The notes beneath the pieces are model-generated. The model did not search any database, had not been told where the DNA came from, and saw nothing but the letters and a program-made list of their open reading frames with translations. A stretch of DNA of 64,000 nt from NCBI GenBank assembly GCA_026874595.1, contig CM049320.1, positions 9,179,464 to 9,243,463 on the forward strand, given 5' to 3'. Position numbers and translations under genes: made by a program. Below, piece after piece: positions 47,483-58,859 of this stretch (its first letter is position 1; each line of letters starts with the position of its first letter). This stretch comes from Sipunculus nudus (lineage: Eukaryota; Annelida; Sipuncula; Golfingiida; Sipunculidae).

Positions 47483-50400
47483 AGTTAAAGGTCAAGGTCA
47501 AGGAGACCAAAGATCATGGAAACAGATTTTTCTTTATATCCTTGTTAAAATAATCCACTTATACTGTAGCTGATATTATTTGTCTGACTTTAACTTTTTA
47601 AATTTGAAAGCTAGAGAAGTCTAGTTGTTTTGAAACATGTATAGCTGAATTAGTTCAACATAATTTTATTTCAAAGTACGCCCATAAAAGCGTGACAAGG
47701 GGCAACAATAAAACCAGAGGTGCTTTCACTTTTCAATGTCTCTTTTTTGTCTTCTAACCACTATTGGTCTGTTGGCTTCACGAGAAAGCGATGCGACATT
47801 TGACCTACCATATAATCACTTAATGTGACTGCGAATGTCAGACAATAGCATAAAAAGGACAGAATAAAAGGCATTTCTTTAAATGATCCCATAATCTCGT
47901 TTGACGGCAAAGGGTGCGAGATATGACGAATTTCACTGATGGCAAGTCAAATAGCCATACAGTGGCGATTAAATGAGCTACAGTTGCAGTGGCTATGATT
48001 ATATCTGATATAAGAAAAGAAGCCGATTTCAGCTTATTTGGCGGTCTTGACATTTAAGCGAAAGTGACCAAAACAAAAGGATCCGATGATTATCGAGGTC
48101 TACCTTTTATTTTTATGTTCGCGCGATCGACTGAAAAGCAAACTGACTAGACGCAATTGGAATAAGACCGACAGACAAACAGAAAGACTGAAAGACAGAG
48201 GAATATATGGAAACAATCATTAAACAAGCAATGTTCTGGGAGAGTAGAAATACATACAACTTTAATGTACTTAAGCGGATATTGGAAAGGAATATCCGCA
48301 CAGACAGACAGACAGACAAAGTCTCTGGTTTTCTTTAATCTGTATCCCTCTCAGATGCTTTGCTAGACAATGGGGGCATATGTCTGAACAAAGAACAAGC
48401 AAGTAGAAGTTGATAACAACAGACGAAGGGACAGACATACTGACAGACAGACAAACCCAGATGACAATAGACAACACCCCATATTTGGGAATGCATAAGC
48501 AATGGCAGCGAGCTATAGTTTGTGTTGAAAGGATAATATTTGAAGAAGTTATGATTATAATTATATTTTTTGGCATTTTGATGACTTTGATCATTGACCT
48601 ATCTCAATTGAAAACCAAAGACTTAAGGCAGGTTTGTTTAGTAATAGAATGTGTAATTTTCGAAGTAATTGCTCGAAAATAGTGGCCTGTAAAACTAAGA
48701 AAAGGGAATTCCTTTTAAAATATCATTTGGCGAGAAACGGTACAAGATTATGCAAGATATCGTATACCGTCGTATTAAACTTATTCGATGCTACCAGAAG
48801 CTAAAATTTGACCTCTCTGGCTTTGAAAGTGACAAGGTAAGAAAAATGAGAACCCATATTTTGGAATATCATGAATTCGTCCACCCCCCTAACACGCATA
48901 ACTAGGCTATCCATCAGAGAATACAGTTGATGGCAAATTAATTGAAGTAATGTTTACGTGACTTCGATAAACTTTAACGAAGATAAAAAAAAAACAATTT
49001 TCTGTTTTTTTGTTAACCTTGGCATTGACCGTTAAACTATTTACTAGAAAGAAAACAAACTTGTAGGACTTTACAGGTTCTATCAACAGTATTACATTCT
49101 GAGGTATTGCTTAACAATTCCTGCCTGTGTCATGCCTAATCCAGATGAAGAACAGGAAGGCGAATCTGACGTTGACATACAGACAGACATATTGACGCAA
49201 TGACATATATGAGAAGACGGTGGATATGATGCGTCGATTCGCCGCTAGTTTGGCAGTAATCCCTGTCAACACAATCAATGCATTCAATAACATTCGGAAA
49301 GCCTTTTCCATTGTTTGTTTTAAGGGATTACTCTGTCATTGAGCTCAAATGCAAAGAAACATCAAAGTACGTTCCTACAAAGCGTAAAAAGGGGCTGCAA
49401 TAAAAATCACAGGCGTGTTCCTTTCCCATTGTTTCGCTTATCACGGAGAACCGCACACGCCCCAACTGTTAACTATAATGCCCCTGTTGCCAGTTAATTT
49501 CACCTCCTGCAGACACTTACAGTCACGGGAAAGGGATGCATCTCCGTGATTTTATGACGAGACTTTCAATATAATCACTTAAATATGACGATGAATATCA
49601 GACGCCGTCAAATGCTGAAAATTGTATAAATATTTATTAGCATTTCTTTGAATGGTTCCATATTCTCGTTTGACGCAAAAGGTGCGAGATGGCGAGATAT
49701 GCAATTCTATCACTAGTCAAAAGGTTCTGGGACAATACAAGATTAGAAATCTCTACCATAATAATGACCCAGAATGTTCGAAATCTTGAATATTCTCGTT
49801 ACATGGGAAAATATGCGAGATTTAGCGAGGTGTTAGTTTTATTAGTTCAAGCTTTTAAAATGCTCCCAAAGGCCGAAAATTGACGATTCATGCAGTTAAG
49901 GTAATTTCAAATAATGTAATCCTATCGTGCGAAAAAAACTAGACCTTTTTAGCATAAATATTGACAGAGGCTGAGGCGTAAAGATCCGTATTTTCGCATT
50001 GTCAAGTATAACTCCAAAATAAGGGAACTAATGTAACGGTAGCAAAAGGCTTCACGTGCGTAGGAATAATCAAATGATTAAAGTTTTAGATACGACAATA
50101 ACAATTGTGACATAATTTAATATTTTTTTTTGTATAATATTGCCGATATTTCAGGAACATTATATGTTGCAGTGTTTCATTTACACAACGCTCCCTGGTA
50201 GCCATTTTGAGAAATGGAAAACAATTTTGAGATATTTATAAATGACACAAAATATATCACTCACAAAACCATTGCTAAAAAATTGCAACCTGTATGTCAT
50301 ACTTGATGAAATCTCGAAAAATCTCGTTTGAAGAGAAAAGGTGCAAGATATAGCGAGAGCTTCAATCATATCCCACAAAGCTGTTAAAATGGTAACTAAT

Positions 50401-51760
50401 GCACACACAAGACTCTCTAGCTTAAAAATGGTAAATTTTGTCAGAAAATATCGAATCGCATGATTTCTCCTTCCCCTTAAAAAGAATACGTTACCATAGA
50501 AACAAAATATTGAGGCAAATTTGTAACAACAGGAAAAGCCATGGAATGAGGATTAAGAGGACCTATAATTTTATGTGCTACGATTATTTTTGACGAGTTT
50601 ATGAAGGAAAACCGTTTTAAGCTTTTGGTGAACCTGACCTTGACCTTTGATAAATCATGACCAAAAAGAAAGGGCTTCCAGGATTTTTGGATATAGTCGT
50701 CTCTATTAGTTTCAGAGTTATTACTTCAAAATTGTGACCTATGGCGCTTGGAAAAACAAAAAGGCAGACAAACAAACAAACTAGACGACCAGAGGTCGGG
50801 TGATTGCCGGAAATTATGTTATCAGTGTCATCCGGAGAGCAAATAAATTATTTCACTCCCACGAACAGTGAACTTTTGAAAGCATTTGTATGAAAGTGGG
50901 GTCTTTATTTCGATGTGGAAATTTTAGGTGCAGCAGTAAACTGTTATATTGTCTGTTGTTTTGGAGTAATAGCACAATGATGAAATTTTTTAGTGTTTAA
51001 TTTGCGAAGCCCCTGGATAAAATATTCCACAAAAAGAAATTGGTTTCGAGATATTGTATAATATAAAATATACCAGTATCAAAACGATTGCTGCAATATC
51101 GATGCATATGGGTCCTTCGTAAGTGACATTTCGTAAAATCTCATTTCCGGAGAAAAGGCCATATCATGACCAATTATTCATCTACAGTTTATGTAGATAC
51201 TTCCTTTTTTAACCACATTATGAAGAAATTTTTTAAAATATTTATATGGCAACACTGACTTTGACCTTTGACGGATATTCATTCAAAAGCAATAGCCTCC
51301 AAGGAATAAGGTACCTGTACCAAGTGAATAAATCTTGAAGGGACTTTGGAGAAATTTTGCAGGGTAAAGAATACATGCTGCTAGCAATTCAACGACGCAG
51401 TAGAAGAAATTCACAGCAATAGCTCAACAGACAGACATACTGACATATTTGCAAAAGGCACAGAGAACTTGACCACACCATAATGAGGGCAAGGAAAAGG
51501 CGAATAAAACGAGGTTGTGGTGGCTGTGACCATTTAAAAATAAATAATGAGTAAATACCTATTCTGAGGTTTTCGATATCCTTTGCTTTTGAGCCATATT
51601 CACGAAAAATAATAAAATAAATTTGAACGCAATTGCCGAAATATTTTGGCCTCTTGTGTGATAAACGTGAGTCAAAACAACAACGCAACAACTTAAATGA
51701 AGTATTGTTTAGGTGGCTACGATAAACTTTGACGAAGAGATATAGGCGGGGAACTGTCGG
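47483..51760 (+). repeat. Mosaic of degenerate R1-related repeats
   Basis: Blocks of R1 recur in this stretch: GCTACAGTTGCAGTGGCTAT at 47979, ACGTTACCATAG.AACA at 50489, GTGCTACGATTATTTT at 50574, GTGGCTACGATAAACTTTGA at 51712. A second motif recurs at least five times: TCTCGTTTGACG...GGTGCGAGAT at 47896, TCTCGTTTGACGCAAAAGG at 49669, TCTCGTTACATGGGAAAATA at 49795, TCTCGTTTGAAGAGAAAAGG at 50321, TCTCATTTCCGGAGAAAAGG at 51138. GACAGACA runs occur near 48300 and 48440. Frames here (48410-48682, 51389-51691 and others) translate repeats and are not called. Confidence 0.65.
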
Positions 51761-51842
51761 TTTTCGGTAGCGGCCTGTAGTTAAGCTTATGGAACTTTTC
51801 GGATTTTCGCAGGCAGTTTCTCACTAGTGCCGCCGTTGGGAG

Positions 51843-52242
51843 TGGAAGTCTTAGCAGGCTGCAGAGGGGCCGCCATGAATCGCACGCGGAAGCAGCTATT
51901 TGCTTCCCCTAAAAATCGGGAGGGGGTAAAATTTTTGGTAGCATCGCATTGACTGTCGTCAGGAGGAGTGGACATGAGAGCGGACTGCCACAGAGGGGCC
52001 CCATGAATCTCACGCGGAAATAGCAGCTATTTGTTACCAAAAAAATCGGGAGGGGGTAAAATTTTTGGTAGCATCGCATTGACTGTCGTCAGGAGGAGTG
52101 GACATGAGAGCGGACTGCCACAGAAGGGCCCCATGAATCTCACGCGGAAATAGCAGCTATTTGTTACCAACAAAAAAAATCGGGAGGGGGTAAATTTTTT
52201 TGTAGCATCGCATTTAAGACTGTCGCCAGGGGGAGTGGACAT
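51843..52242 (+). repeat. Tandem repeat, 129/130-bp unit, three copies
   Basis: CAGAGGGGCC or CAGAAGGGCC starts at 51862, 51991 and 52121. Each unit contains CATGAATCTCACGCGGAAA, AGCAGCTATTTG, AAATCGGGAGGGGGTAAA and TAGCATCGCATT...GACTGTCG. Copies two and three are nearly identical; the first is more diverged. Because 130 is not a multiple of three, the minus-strand frames that cross it do not encode a regular peptide repeat. Confidence 0.9.
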
Positions 52243-52249
52243 GTGCCTC

Positions 52250-53425
52250 AAAATGATATCATTACGGAAAGTCAAAGTCATTCGAGATCTCCATGTTTAT
52301 TGGTACCAAAATCATATCAAGGTCTTAGATATTTCAGTGATTTTGGAAAGTAAATGCTGTAAACAAAACAGATACATATCCCATACCAGGAGTAGATGAC
52401 TGAATTGATAGAATTGGCAAATACAGTCAAGCCCGCTTATTGTCATGTCAGTGGTGCATGAATAAATTATGATAATAACCGGGATGTGACATTATGCGAG
52501 TTTCAACATTGAAGTCCTATTGAGTCACAGAAGAAACTATATGACGCAAATGATATTTAATAAATCGTCAAAAAAAAAGAAACAGAGATGTTTAGGAATA
52601 TTTTTATTGCACAACGGCATATTTAATTACGTTTGTTAGTTTTTTGCCGCATGCATCAATAACTGACAGAAATCCGAATTGCCAACAGAAAGAGACGTAG
52701 CGTCTGGGTCATGAGGTCAAATGTTTGTAAATATGCGGCACAGTAATGACGTTATGTGTAGGCAAACTATTTTACTGGATAATTCTTTCCCCCACTATTT
52801 CGCCTTATTTTCCGGATATCTTATTGATGATTCAGACTTCCATGATCGTCGTTATGTCAGGACTGTTCGGGGACCGGGTATCTCCTCCAGTTCTAAAAAA
52901 ACTCCAGCTTTTCGTGGAGCCTTACGGGGATTTCCAGTCGAAAGCAACGTTTACCACTTATGCCCCATATCATATCGGCGAAACGTCACCGAGGTGTAAA
53001 CCACGGCCTTACAGAGACCAGGAGTTCATTATGTATGACATGTGATCGCAAACATCGCCCTTTTTAACGTAAGAAGAAACGCAATTATCTGGATTACCTG
53101 GTATCGTTAGACGTTAATTAGCTAAGTGACGGAAAGTGACCCCCATGCATCACTACACTTGTCTGCCGCACACAGGTGGGAGATGTGGTCGTCTGATACG
53201 CCTGACCGATTATAGGCTCTTGGCCTCGTTGATCGCCGTGCTGGCGTTTGATTTGATATTAAATGCGAACTGGTATCACTTCCAAGGGTTCCAAGCATGA
53301 CAATAAACGGTATTATGACAATATTCTATGATATTAAACGGTCAGATTTACCATTGTATATAAAGGACATGGTATGGGTTTGCAGAATTATGTGACAATA
53401 AACGGGATTTTTTTAACCGATATGA
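52250..53425. other. No gene called; overlapping weak frames
   Basis: Two overlapping frames (52721-52999 and 52746-53045, +) contain ordinary-looking codons, but I recognise no domain. The stretch may hold the degraded upstream part of the Gypsy element that begins to be readable at 53430. Confidence 0.35.
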
Positions 53426-53429
53426 CAAA

Positions 53430-54123
53430 AAGTGGGCTGGACTGTATGTGACAAAATGTGACAAAGATTATTGGGGTGTTCCTCTAACAGAAACAGCGGA
53501 AAAAACTCAGCATTTTTATTTCCTGATGGGTTATTTGAATAAAATGTCATTCCATTCCGAATGAAATACGCAGGGGCAACATCCCAACGCCTCATGAATA
53601 TTTGTATAAACAATCTCGAAGGTGTTGAGGCATATATAAATGGACTTATTGTGTATAGTGATACTTGGGACGAACACTTTCAAAGATTAGAGAAATTCTT
53701 TCAAAGATTGGCGGAGGATAATCTAACAATTAACTTGGCAAAGAGAAATTTCGGGAAAGAAAAGGTCTTTTATTTAGGTCATGTCATAGGACAAGGTAAT
53801 GTAGAACCAGTCCATGCCAAATTCGATGCTATATTGAATTTTCAAAGGACCTCAAAAAAAGGGTTTACAAAGGTGTCTAGGCGTGACCGGGTACTATAGA
53901 AAGTTCTGTAAGAATTTCGCTGAGATAACTGCCCCACTTACAAATCTAATAAAGAAAAAAGAGGCATTTCTTTGGACAGATGAAAGCGAAGCAGCATTTG
54001 AAATATTGAAGTCAATGATTACCAATACTCCTGTACTGAAAGCACCTCACTTAGACAAAGATTTTAAATTATTTGTGATGCTAATGAGCAAGCTGCTTGT
54101 GCTATTTTGATACAATTTTACAT
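53430..54123 (+). pseudogene. Gypsy RT and start of RNase H, active site lost
   Basis: Reading from about 53450: KCDKDYWGVPLTETAEKT, a frameshift, then PFRMKYAGATSQRLMN where PFG is expected, and GVEAYINGLIVYSD at 53621-53662. The RT catalytic YIDD is YING (53633-53644), so both metal-binding Asp are gone. YLGHVIGQGNVEPV, then after another frameshift MTGYYRKFCKNFAEI, FLWTDESEAAFEILK and FKLFV, with RNase H starting in a shifted frame (DANEQAACAILIQ near 54080-54116). The order is classic Ty3/Gypsy. Coding is cut here by the TIR element and resumes at 57600. It is a different Gypsy lineage from the one at 36-38 kb. Confidence 0.85.
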
Positions 54124-54599
54124 CAGCCAGAGGGTTCATCGGTACCAAACAGGTGACAATTGCTATCAATTTTTTTTAAAGGTGTATGTGTGTAGATAAT
54201 AAAAATGTCTGATAGCAGTATGAAAGTGGTAGCTTTCTGTGAAATATCAGCCTGTTTTTAAATGTACTTGCACCGAAATTGCAATTTTGCGTTACATACT
54301 GTTATATATATATATTATTTAGTTATAACATTTTATATAATATAAAAGAACCTTCGGCTGAGAGAGGGCTATGTTGTCTGCTGAAATATTTCCATGCAAA
54401 TATTTCCTACAAAAACTTAACATATACAATCAAGGCAAGAGCAGTAAATGTACCTACAACATTTTGCTTAGGTTGCACCATAAGTAAATGATAGATATTG
54501 CAGTTTGCCTTTGTGTCAGAACTAACTGTGAATGTGAAGCAGAGCTGTAAGTTATTCAGTCTGAGTTGCCTCTGTTAATACTGTTAACATTTCCTACAG

Positions 54600-54804
54600 G
54601 AGAGAGATTCCTAAAAAAATACCACTTTCTGTAAGGGAAACTAGATGTTCATTTGAACCGTGGTTTAACCATGAATATATACCAGTTTGCTATATTGCCA
54701 GTAAGTGCAATGACTCATCCTGTTCCCGTTTTATGTTAATACAAAGTCCAGTAAATGCTAGTGATAAGCCCAAATTAATTAAATCAGTTGTTGAACAAAT
54801 CTAA
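54600..54804 (+). other. Coding-like stretch inside the TIR element
   Basis: A polypyrimidine tract ending CATTTCCTACAG (54589-54600) is followed by a 66-codon open stretch to TAA at about 54804, reading PKKIPLSVRETRCSFEPWFN, then YIPVCYIASKCNDSSCSRF and KPKLIKSVVEQI. Upstream, 54492-54549 reads a Cys-rich piece ending at AGCT followed by GTAAGT, a strong 5' splice site. Together they resemble two exons. No family recognised. Base use is less AT-biased than the flanks. Confidence 0.35.
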
Positions 54805-56186
54805 TTTAATTCTAACCATCTAAATCCGTCTCAAACAAAACCCTAGCAGTCCAGTGTCAACTAACTTTTCCCGATTGGAAGACATACATTGTTCGCCTTT
54901 GGTATGTACTTGCACCATAGAGTGCCATTAGATTCCTTTTGTTTTAATCTTTAAAATGCAGTTTTTTTACTAAACGGTCAGAGCAAAATGTGGCCCTGTC
55001 ATTTCCCAGGTTTAATGGAGATCATGATAATCACTGACCGTTGAACTGGCCTAACAATTATAATGTCAATGGGGTTTATGGTTTTGCCCTTAAAAGAATA
55101 TCATCTCCCGCTTACTGAATAAAATTGTAACTGTTGGATCACAAAATGTAGATACATATTCCAAATGTTTTGTTTTCATATTATTTTCTTTTATTTAAAC
55201 GGTTCACTAGAAACACACATGATAATAAATATGAAAATAAATGATTTCACATTCTTCTGGTAATTTCTATTTCAATTTCTTGCAAGTGCTTACTATCTTT
55301 TGACTTCATTTGGCAAGGTAGCCGGGTTGAAATAACTAAAATAATATTATAGACTTATAAAAGCCCCGGTGATAATCCAAAATGAAAAATGACGAAATGA
55401 TTTTCATATTCCACTCGATATTATCTTTCAAACCATTTAAAAAAATGAACTCACAGATCTGATGTTTGTCTGTCAGAAGGCGATTGCATATTTATGTGAT
55501 CATGATTTCATAAACTGATATTGCATATTTTCCCTTACAACCTAACATTGAATATTACTGAGATAGTTTAATTTTTTTTGGATTTGAAATTTCTAAATAC
55601 ACATGGACCTAATTGTGAAATAATCAATGTGACAAACAATTCTTTAAAGAGTCTTTATCACACAGCGAACATTCACCCTGAACAGTGAAACTTTACATAA
55701 GTAAACAAATTCTCTATGTTAAATACATTATAATCTGTTTCCTCTTCTGTTAATTTTAAATGTTCAACTTTACTAAGTGCCCCATTTGTCATAACGCTCA
55801 GCTGAATCTATACTGGTCAGTGATCTAATTATTATCTACTAAGGAGACTTTAAGGGAACCTGTATACACAATTTCTTACATCCCAGGTAAAGCGATTAAT
55901 AGTTGTGCCTTGGTATACACTGATAATTGCAGTCTCTCATTCAAAAAAGAAACTTAAAGGTCTTATCATTATCCTACTATTTGCATTGTTTATAATCGCG
56001 AATAATGATGGAACAATAGAGAGTGAAACTAAGAAATAACATTTCAGCTCTAGTCCATCATAATCGGTCAGCTACATAGGCCTATAGATTAAATTTTCTT
56101 ATCATTCATAAAAAAACACCTAAAAATGTACCGACTTTGCTCACAGAAGAAAGGTAAAATAAATGGTGCCATCTGTAGTTTATATA

Positions 56187-56432
56187 CAGGGGCGTAACCA
56201 GACCTGACCGTCCGGGGGGCAAGACTCAACAGGTTTCCCGATCCTGTACTTCTTTTTTCTTCTTCCTTCCCTTTCTGCTTTTTCTTTTTCTTTTCTTCCC
56301 CTTTTCTTCATCCTTCCCTTCCTCTCCTTCCCTCTTTCCCCTCTTTTCTTATTTTCCTTTCTTGTTTCCCTCCCAGATCTGTTTGTCCCCTTCCCATTTT
56401 TGCGGGTGGGGGGGCAGGGGGTTACGCCACTG
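56187..56432. mobile_element. hAT-type MITE, 246 bp, with 8-bp target duplication
   Basis: Ends CAGGGGCGTAACC (left) and CAGTGGCGTAACC (right, minus strand) are inverted repeats. TTTATATA directly flanks both sides (56179-56186 and 56433-56440), the 8-bp duplication typical of hAT transposons. The interior is a pyrimidine-rich tract (TTCTTTT..., about 56250-56400) without coding capacity, so it depended on a transposase supplied elsewhere. It is nested in the 3.5-kb TIR element. Confidence 0.88.
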
Positions 56433-56962
56433 TTTATATACCCGTAAAAGTCACATAATCAATGTTAGGTAAAGCACATTACAAATTGTTGGTAAAAACA
56501 AATATCAAATACAACAATAAGCGAATATAAGCGTAACTGAGCTAAGGTAACGCCATCCTTCACATAAAAGCTAATTTTTCTTTTATTTCCTGTTTTGAAT
56601 AGGAAAAACTGAAAAAAAGATCAGCATAAGTGGCGATACTTGCAACTAACGCTGAATTTCCAGTCATGGAATCAATAAGCTGGGTACTGGTCAAAATATT
56701 ATGAATACAAACACTTGTGATCAGCAAAGGTAAAATAAAGTAAAGACACCAGTTATACAAGAGTTATATTTTTTTCCTTTCACAAGTTAGGACAACCTAT
56801 AGCTTACAAACAAAATACCAGTCCAATAGAATAATCAATATTATCACAGAACTTGGAGTTGACAGTTGCGGCAGTTCCTGCTGTTTTTGCTGATCGACGA
56901 AACGTCATATCTGTTGATGTATTATATACATGGAGTATTTTACTCAAAGGGTAAGGCATAAG

Positions 56963-57139
56963 GGGGGGGGGGAGGGTCCAGGAGGTCCGAACCCCTCTTT
57001 TCCAGTTGCCATCAATTTGTATATGGTTTCAAATTAACTTTTGTGTCCTGGACCCCCCATCTTTCCGGACCTAGGGACCTTTTTCTAGGTTTTTGCCATT
57101 ATTCCTGGCGTGGACCCCTCCTGGATCTGCCCGTGTGTG
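56963..57139. mobile_element. Short hAT-like MITE, 177 bp
   Basis: Flanked by GGCATAAG on both sides (56955-56962, 57140-57147). The ends share TCCAGGAGG in inverted orientation (left GGGTCCAGGAGG; right end on the minus strand GGGCAGATCCAGGAGGGG). The left end has been altered by a poly-G run. Interior non-coding. Second insertion into the same TIR element. Confidence 0.65.
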
Positions 57140-57599
57140 GGCATAAGAAAGTATAACTGTAGGTGCATAAACCATTTGATCATAAATGATATATCATTGA
57201 AAAGATTACTTTGCTGGGTATAATTTTGGCGTATAAAGGTGTATGCAGTAAATTTATATAACCACTCCTTTGTCGTTTTTCGTAGGGGTGGGTGTAACTA
57301 TAAGAATGTATAGTATATACAAAGGGGTCATAAATGTCATGTCATACTGATTTAGGCTATCATTTGAGTTTTGCATTTTGAGTAGTATGGGCCTTATAAC
57401 CACTCTGAAGTCGATGTCATTGAAAGAAAAAAAAAAATTACGTCATCCGAAATAAAACATCCATCTTTTCACTGAAAGCTACCACTACCATACTGCTATC
57501 AGGCATTTTTATTACCTACACATGTATACCTATCAAGCACACATGGTGAAAATTTGTCACAAAAATGGTACCAATGATCCAAATTTTGGGGTCTGGCTG

Positions 57600-57935
57600 A
57601 AGTACTACAAGAAGATGAAAAAGGGATTGAACATCCAGTCTGTTATTTCTAGAGAAATTCAAAGACTATCAGAGGAACTATTCGACCATTGAAAAATAAA
57701 TATTGGTACTTATCTAAGCGTTACAATACTTTGAAGTTTAAGTAAGATCAGTTTCACATACGTTAAAGATTTATACCGATCACATTCCATTGGTGTTCTT
57801 GAACAAAACGATAAACAAGAACAGACGATTGTTCAATTTGAGTCTGCTCTTACAAGAGTATGATATCAATGTGAAACACATTGGAGGCAGGTATAGTGTC
57901 ATAGCTGATAAATTGTCCAGATGGTATTAATTGAT
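57600..57935 (+). pseudogene. Gypsy RNase H, continuation after the TIR element
   Basis: VLQEDEKGIEHPVCYFSREI (57606-57665) continues the RNase H broken at 54123. Then, after stops, KISFTYVKDLYRSHSIGVLE, NDKQEQTIVQFESAL, YQCETHW-type and VIADKLSRW-like blocks, the end of RNase H before integrase. Stops every 20-40 codons. Integrase is not found downstream. Confidence 0.75.
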
Positions 57936-58283
57936 ATGAATTTGTATCAATAAATGATGAATTTATTGTTTGAGATGGATATTGGAAGGTTATTGCATAT
58001 AGCTATAGTGCGGTGAATGCTATTGAAATGAACTTTGCAGAAATTGCAAGTAAAGTCAGTGTGCGTCAATCGCATTTTGCTCGATGGTTTTGTATGACGT
58101 GAATGTGTATAATCACAGTAATGTTTAGAGAGCTCGGAGCTCAGAGTGGTTATTTACGTTATTCGCGGGATTAAAGACATGATTGTAAGTAATGTCTATT
58201 GATAAAATGTATTGTCATCTAAAGGCTCACGTATCGAAAGGTTGCACAATTTACTCATATGGATGTCATAATTTTTAGGGAGG

Positions 58284-58590
58284 TGTTATGTGGTACCGTA
58301 GAAGACGGTGGGGGCCCTACAGGTTACCAGTCGTGAGGATATCAGAAGAACACAAGGGGACAATCGAACGGAGGACGGTGAAGCGTAACACCACAAAAGC
58401 CGCCTTATCACGGTTACACGTGTTGGAAGCGTACAAATAAGCACATGCTAAATATCTTGTTTTGACTCGGGTAGTCTCAGACACAAACATGTGAGCATGG
58501 TCAAATATTGTGACATAAAGAAAATTTACAATACATTCAAATTTTACGTCCGTTTTACTCTTTCCACTCAAAGCAACACGATATGTTACA
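58284..58590 (+). repeat. Possible 3' LTR start of the split Gypsy element
   Basis: A purine tract TTTTTAGGGAGG precedes TGTTATGTGG at 58284, like a polypurine tract followed by an LTR. No matching 5' LTR was found in the window, and the right end is undefined, so the call is tentative. The 96-codon minus-strand frame in this stretch is taken as chance. Confidence 0.3.
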
Positions 58591-58599
58591 TTTTCATAC

Positions 58600-58859
58600 G
58601 TTGTCATATATGTCTTTGATATTGTATAACAACATTTGCCCTGATTCTTTCTTATCCAGTTTCTTTACTCTTGCAGTGTGTATCGGGAGATAATTATACA
58701 TACCCTGATGAGTACTGGAAAACATTGACATTCCTGTTTTGCTCCAGATTATGCCGCAATTTGCCTTATTTACCCATCTCTTCATTTGTGACACATTTGA
58801 TATTCTGAATCTGATATACGCGTCAAACCACAGCACCCCGTCATGTTCCAGCAGGGTGT
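58600..58859 (-). CDS. Internal exon, DUF1647-like glycosyltransferase-like protein
   Basis: On the minus strand TTTACTTTCACAG (acceptor) precedes a 260-nt open exon that ends at AAC followed by GTATGA (donor at 58599-58598). It reads TLLEHDGVLWFDAYIRF near the start, then MSMFSSTHQGMYNYLPIHTA and LLYNIKDIYDN at the end. I recall VLW.DAS.RF ... TH..MY.YLP ... Y.T..VYEN as the pattern of an invertebrate family close to Pfam DUF1647, thought to be Golgi glycosyltransferase-like; the D in W.DA would be a candidate catalytic residue. It starts in phase 1, which fits the upstream exon's last base (T + AC makes Tyr). The next exon, expected to carry WW.LCAL-like sequence, was not found; transposons occupy the DNA downstream. 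Confidence 0.55.

Larger units (their letters stand above)
54124..57599. mobile_element. Long-TIR DNA element inserted in the Gypsy gene
   Basis: The left end starts CAGCCAGAGGG; the right end, on the minus strand, starts CAGCCAGACCCC. Inside, 54181-54240 and 57471-57530 are inverted copies, 52 of 60 bases matching by eye (TAATAAAAATG.CTGATAGCA, GTGGTAGCTTTC). Outside that, GGTACCA and GTGACAA also pair. The ends lie exactly where the Gypsy RNase H frame is broken and resumed. Target-site duplication is imperfect (GATACAA left, ACTACAA right). About 3.5 kb with no transposase I can name; hAT-like or another superfamily is open. It contains two younger MITEs. Confidence 0.75.

Noticed and set aside
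48300-48480. GACAGACA runs as a CRISPR-like or regulatory array
   Set aside because: Simple-sequence tracts without constant repeats or spacers.
51787-52281. Minus-strand frames reading MSTPPDDS... repeats
   Set aside because: The 130-bp period breaks the frame between units, so no regular repeat protein is encoded.
58317-58607. 96-codon minus-strand frame as a further exon of the glycosyltransferase-like gene
   Set aside because: It overlaps the donor of exon 58600-58859 and does not show the WW.LCAL-like sequence expected next.
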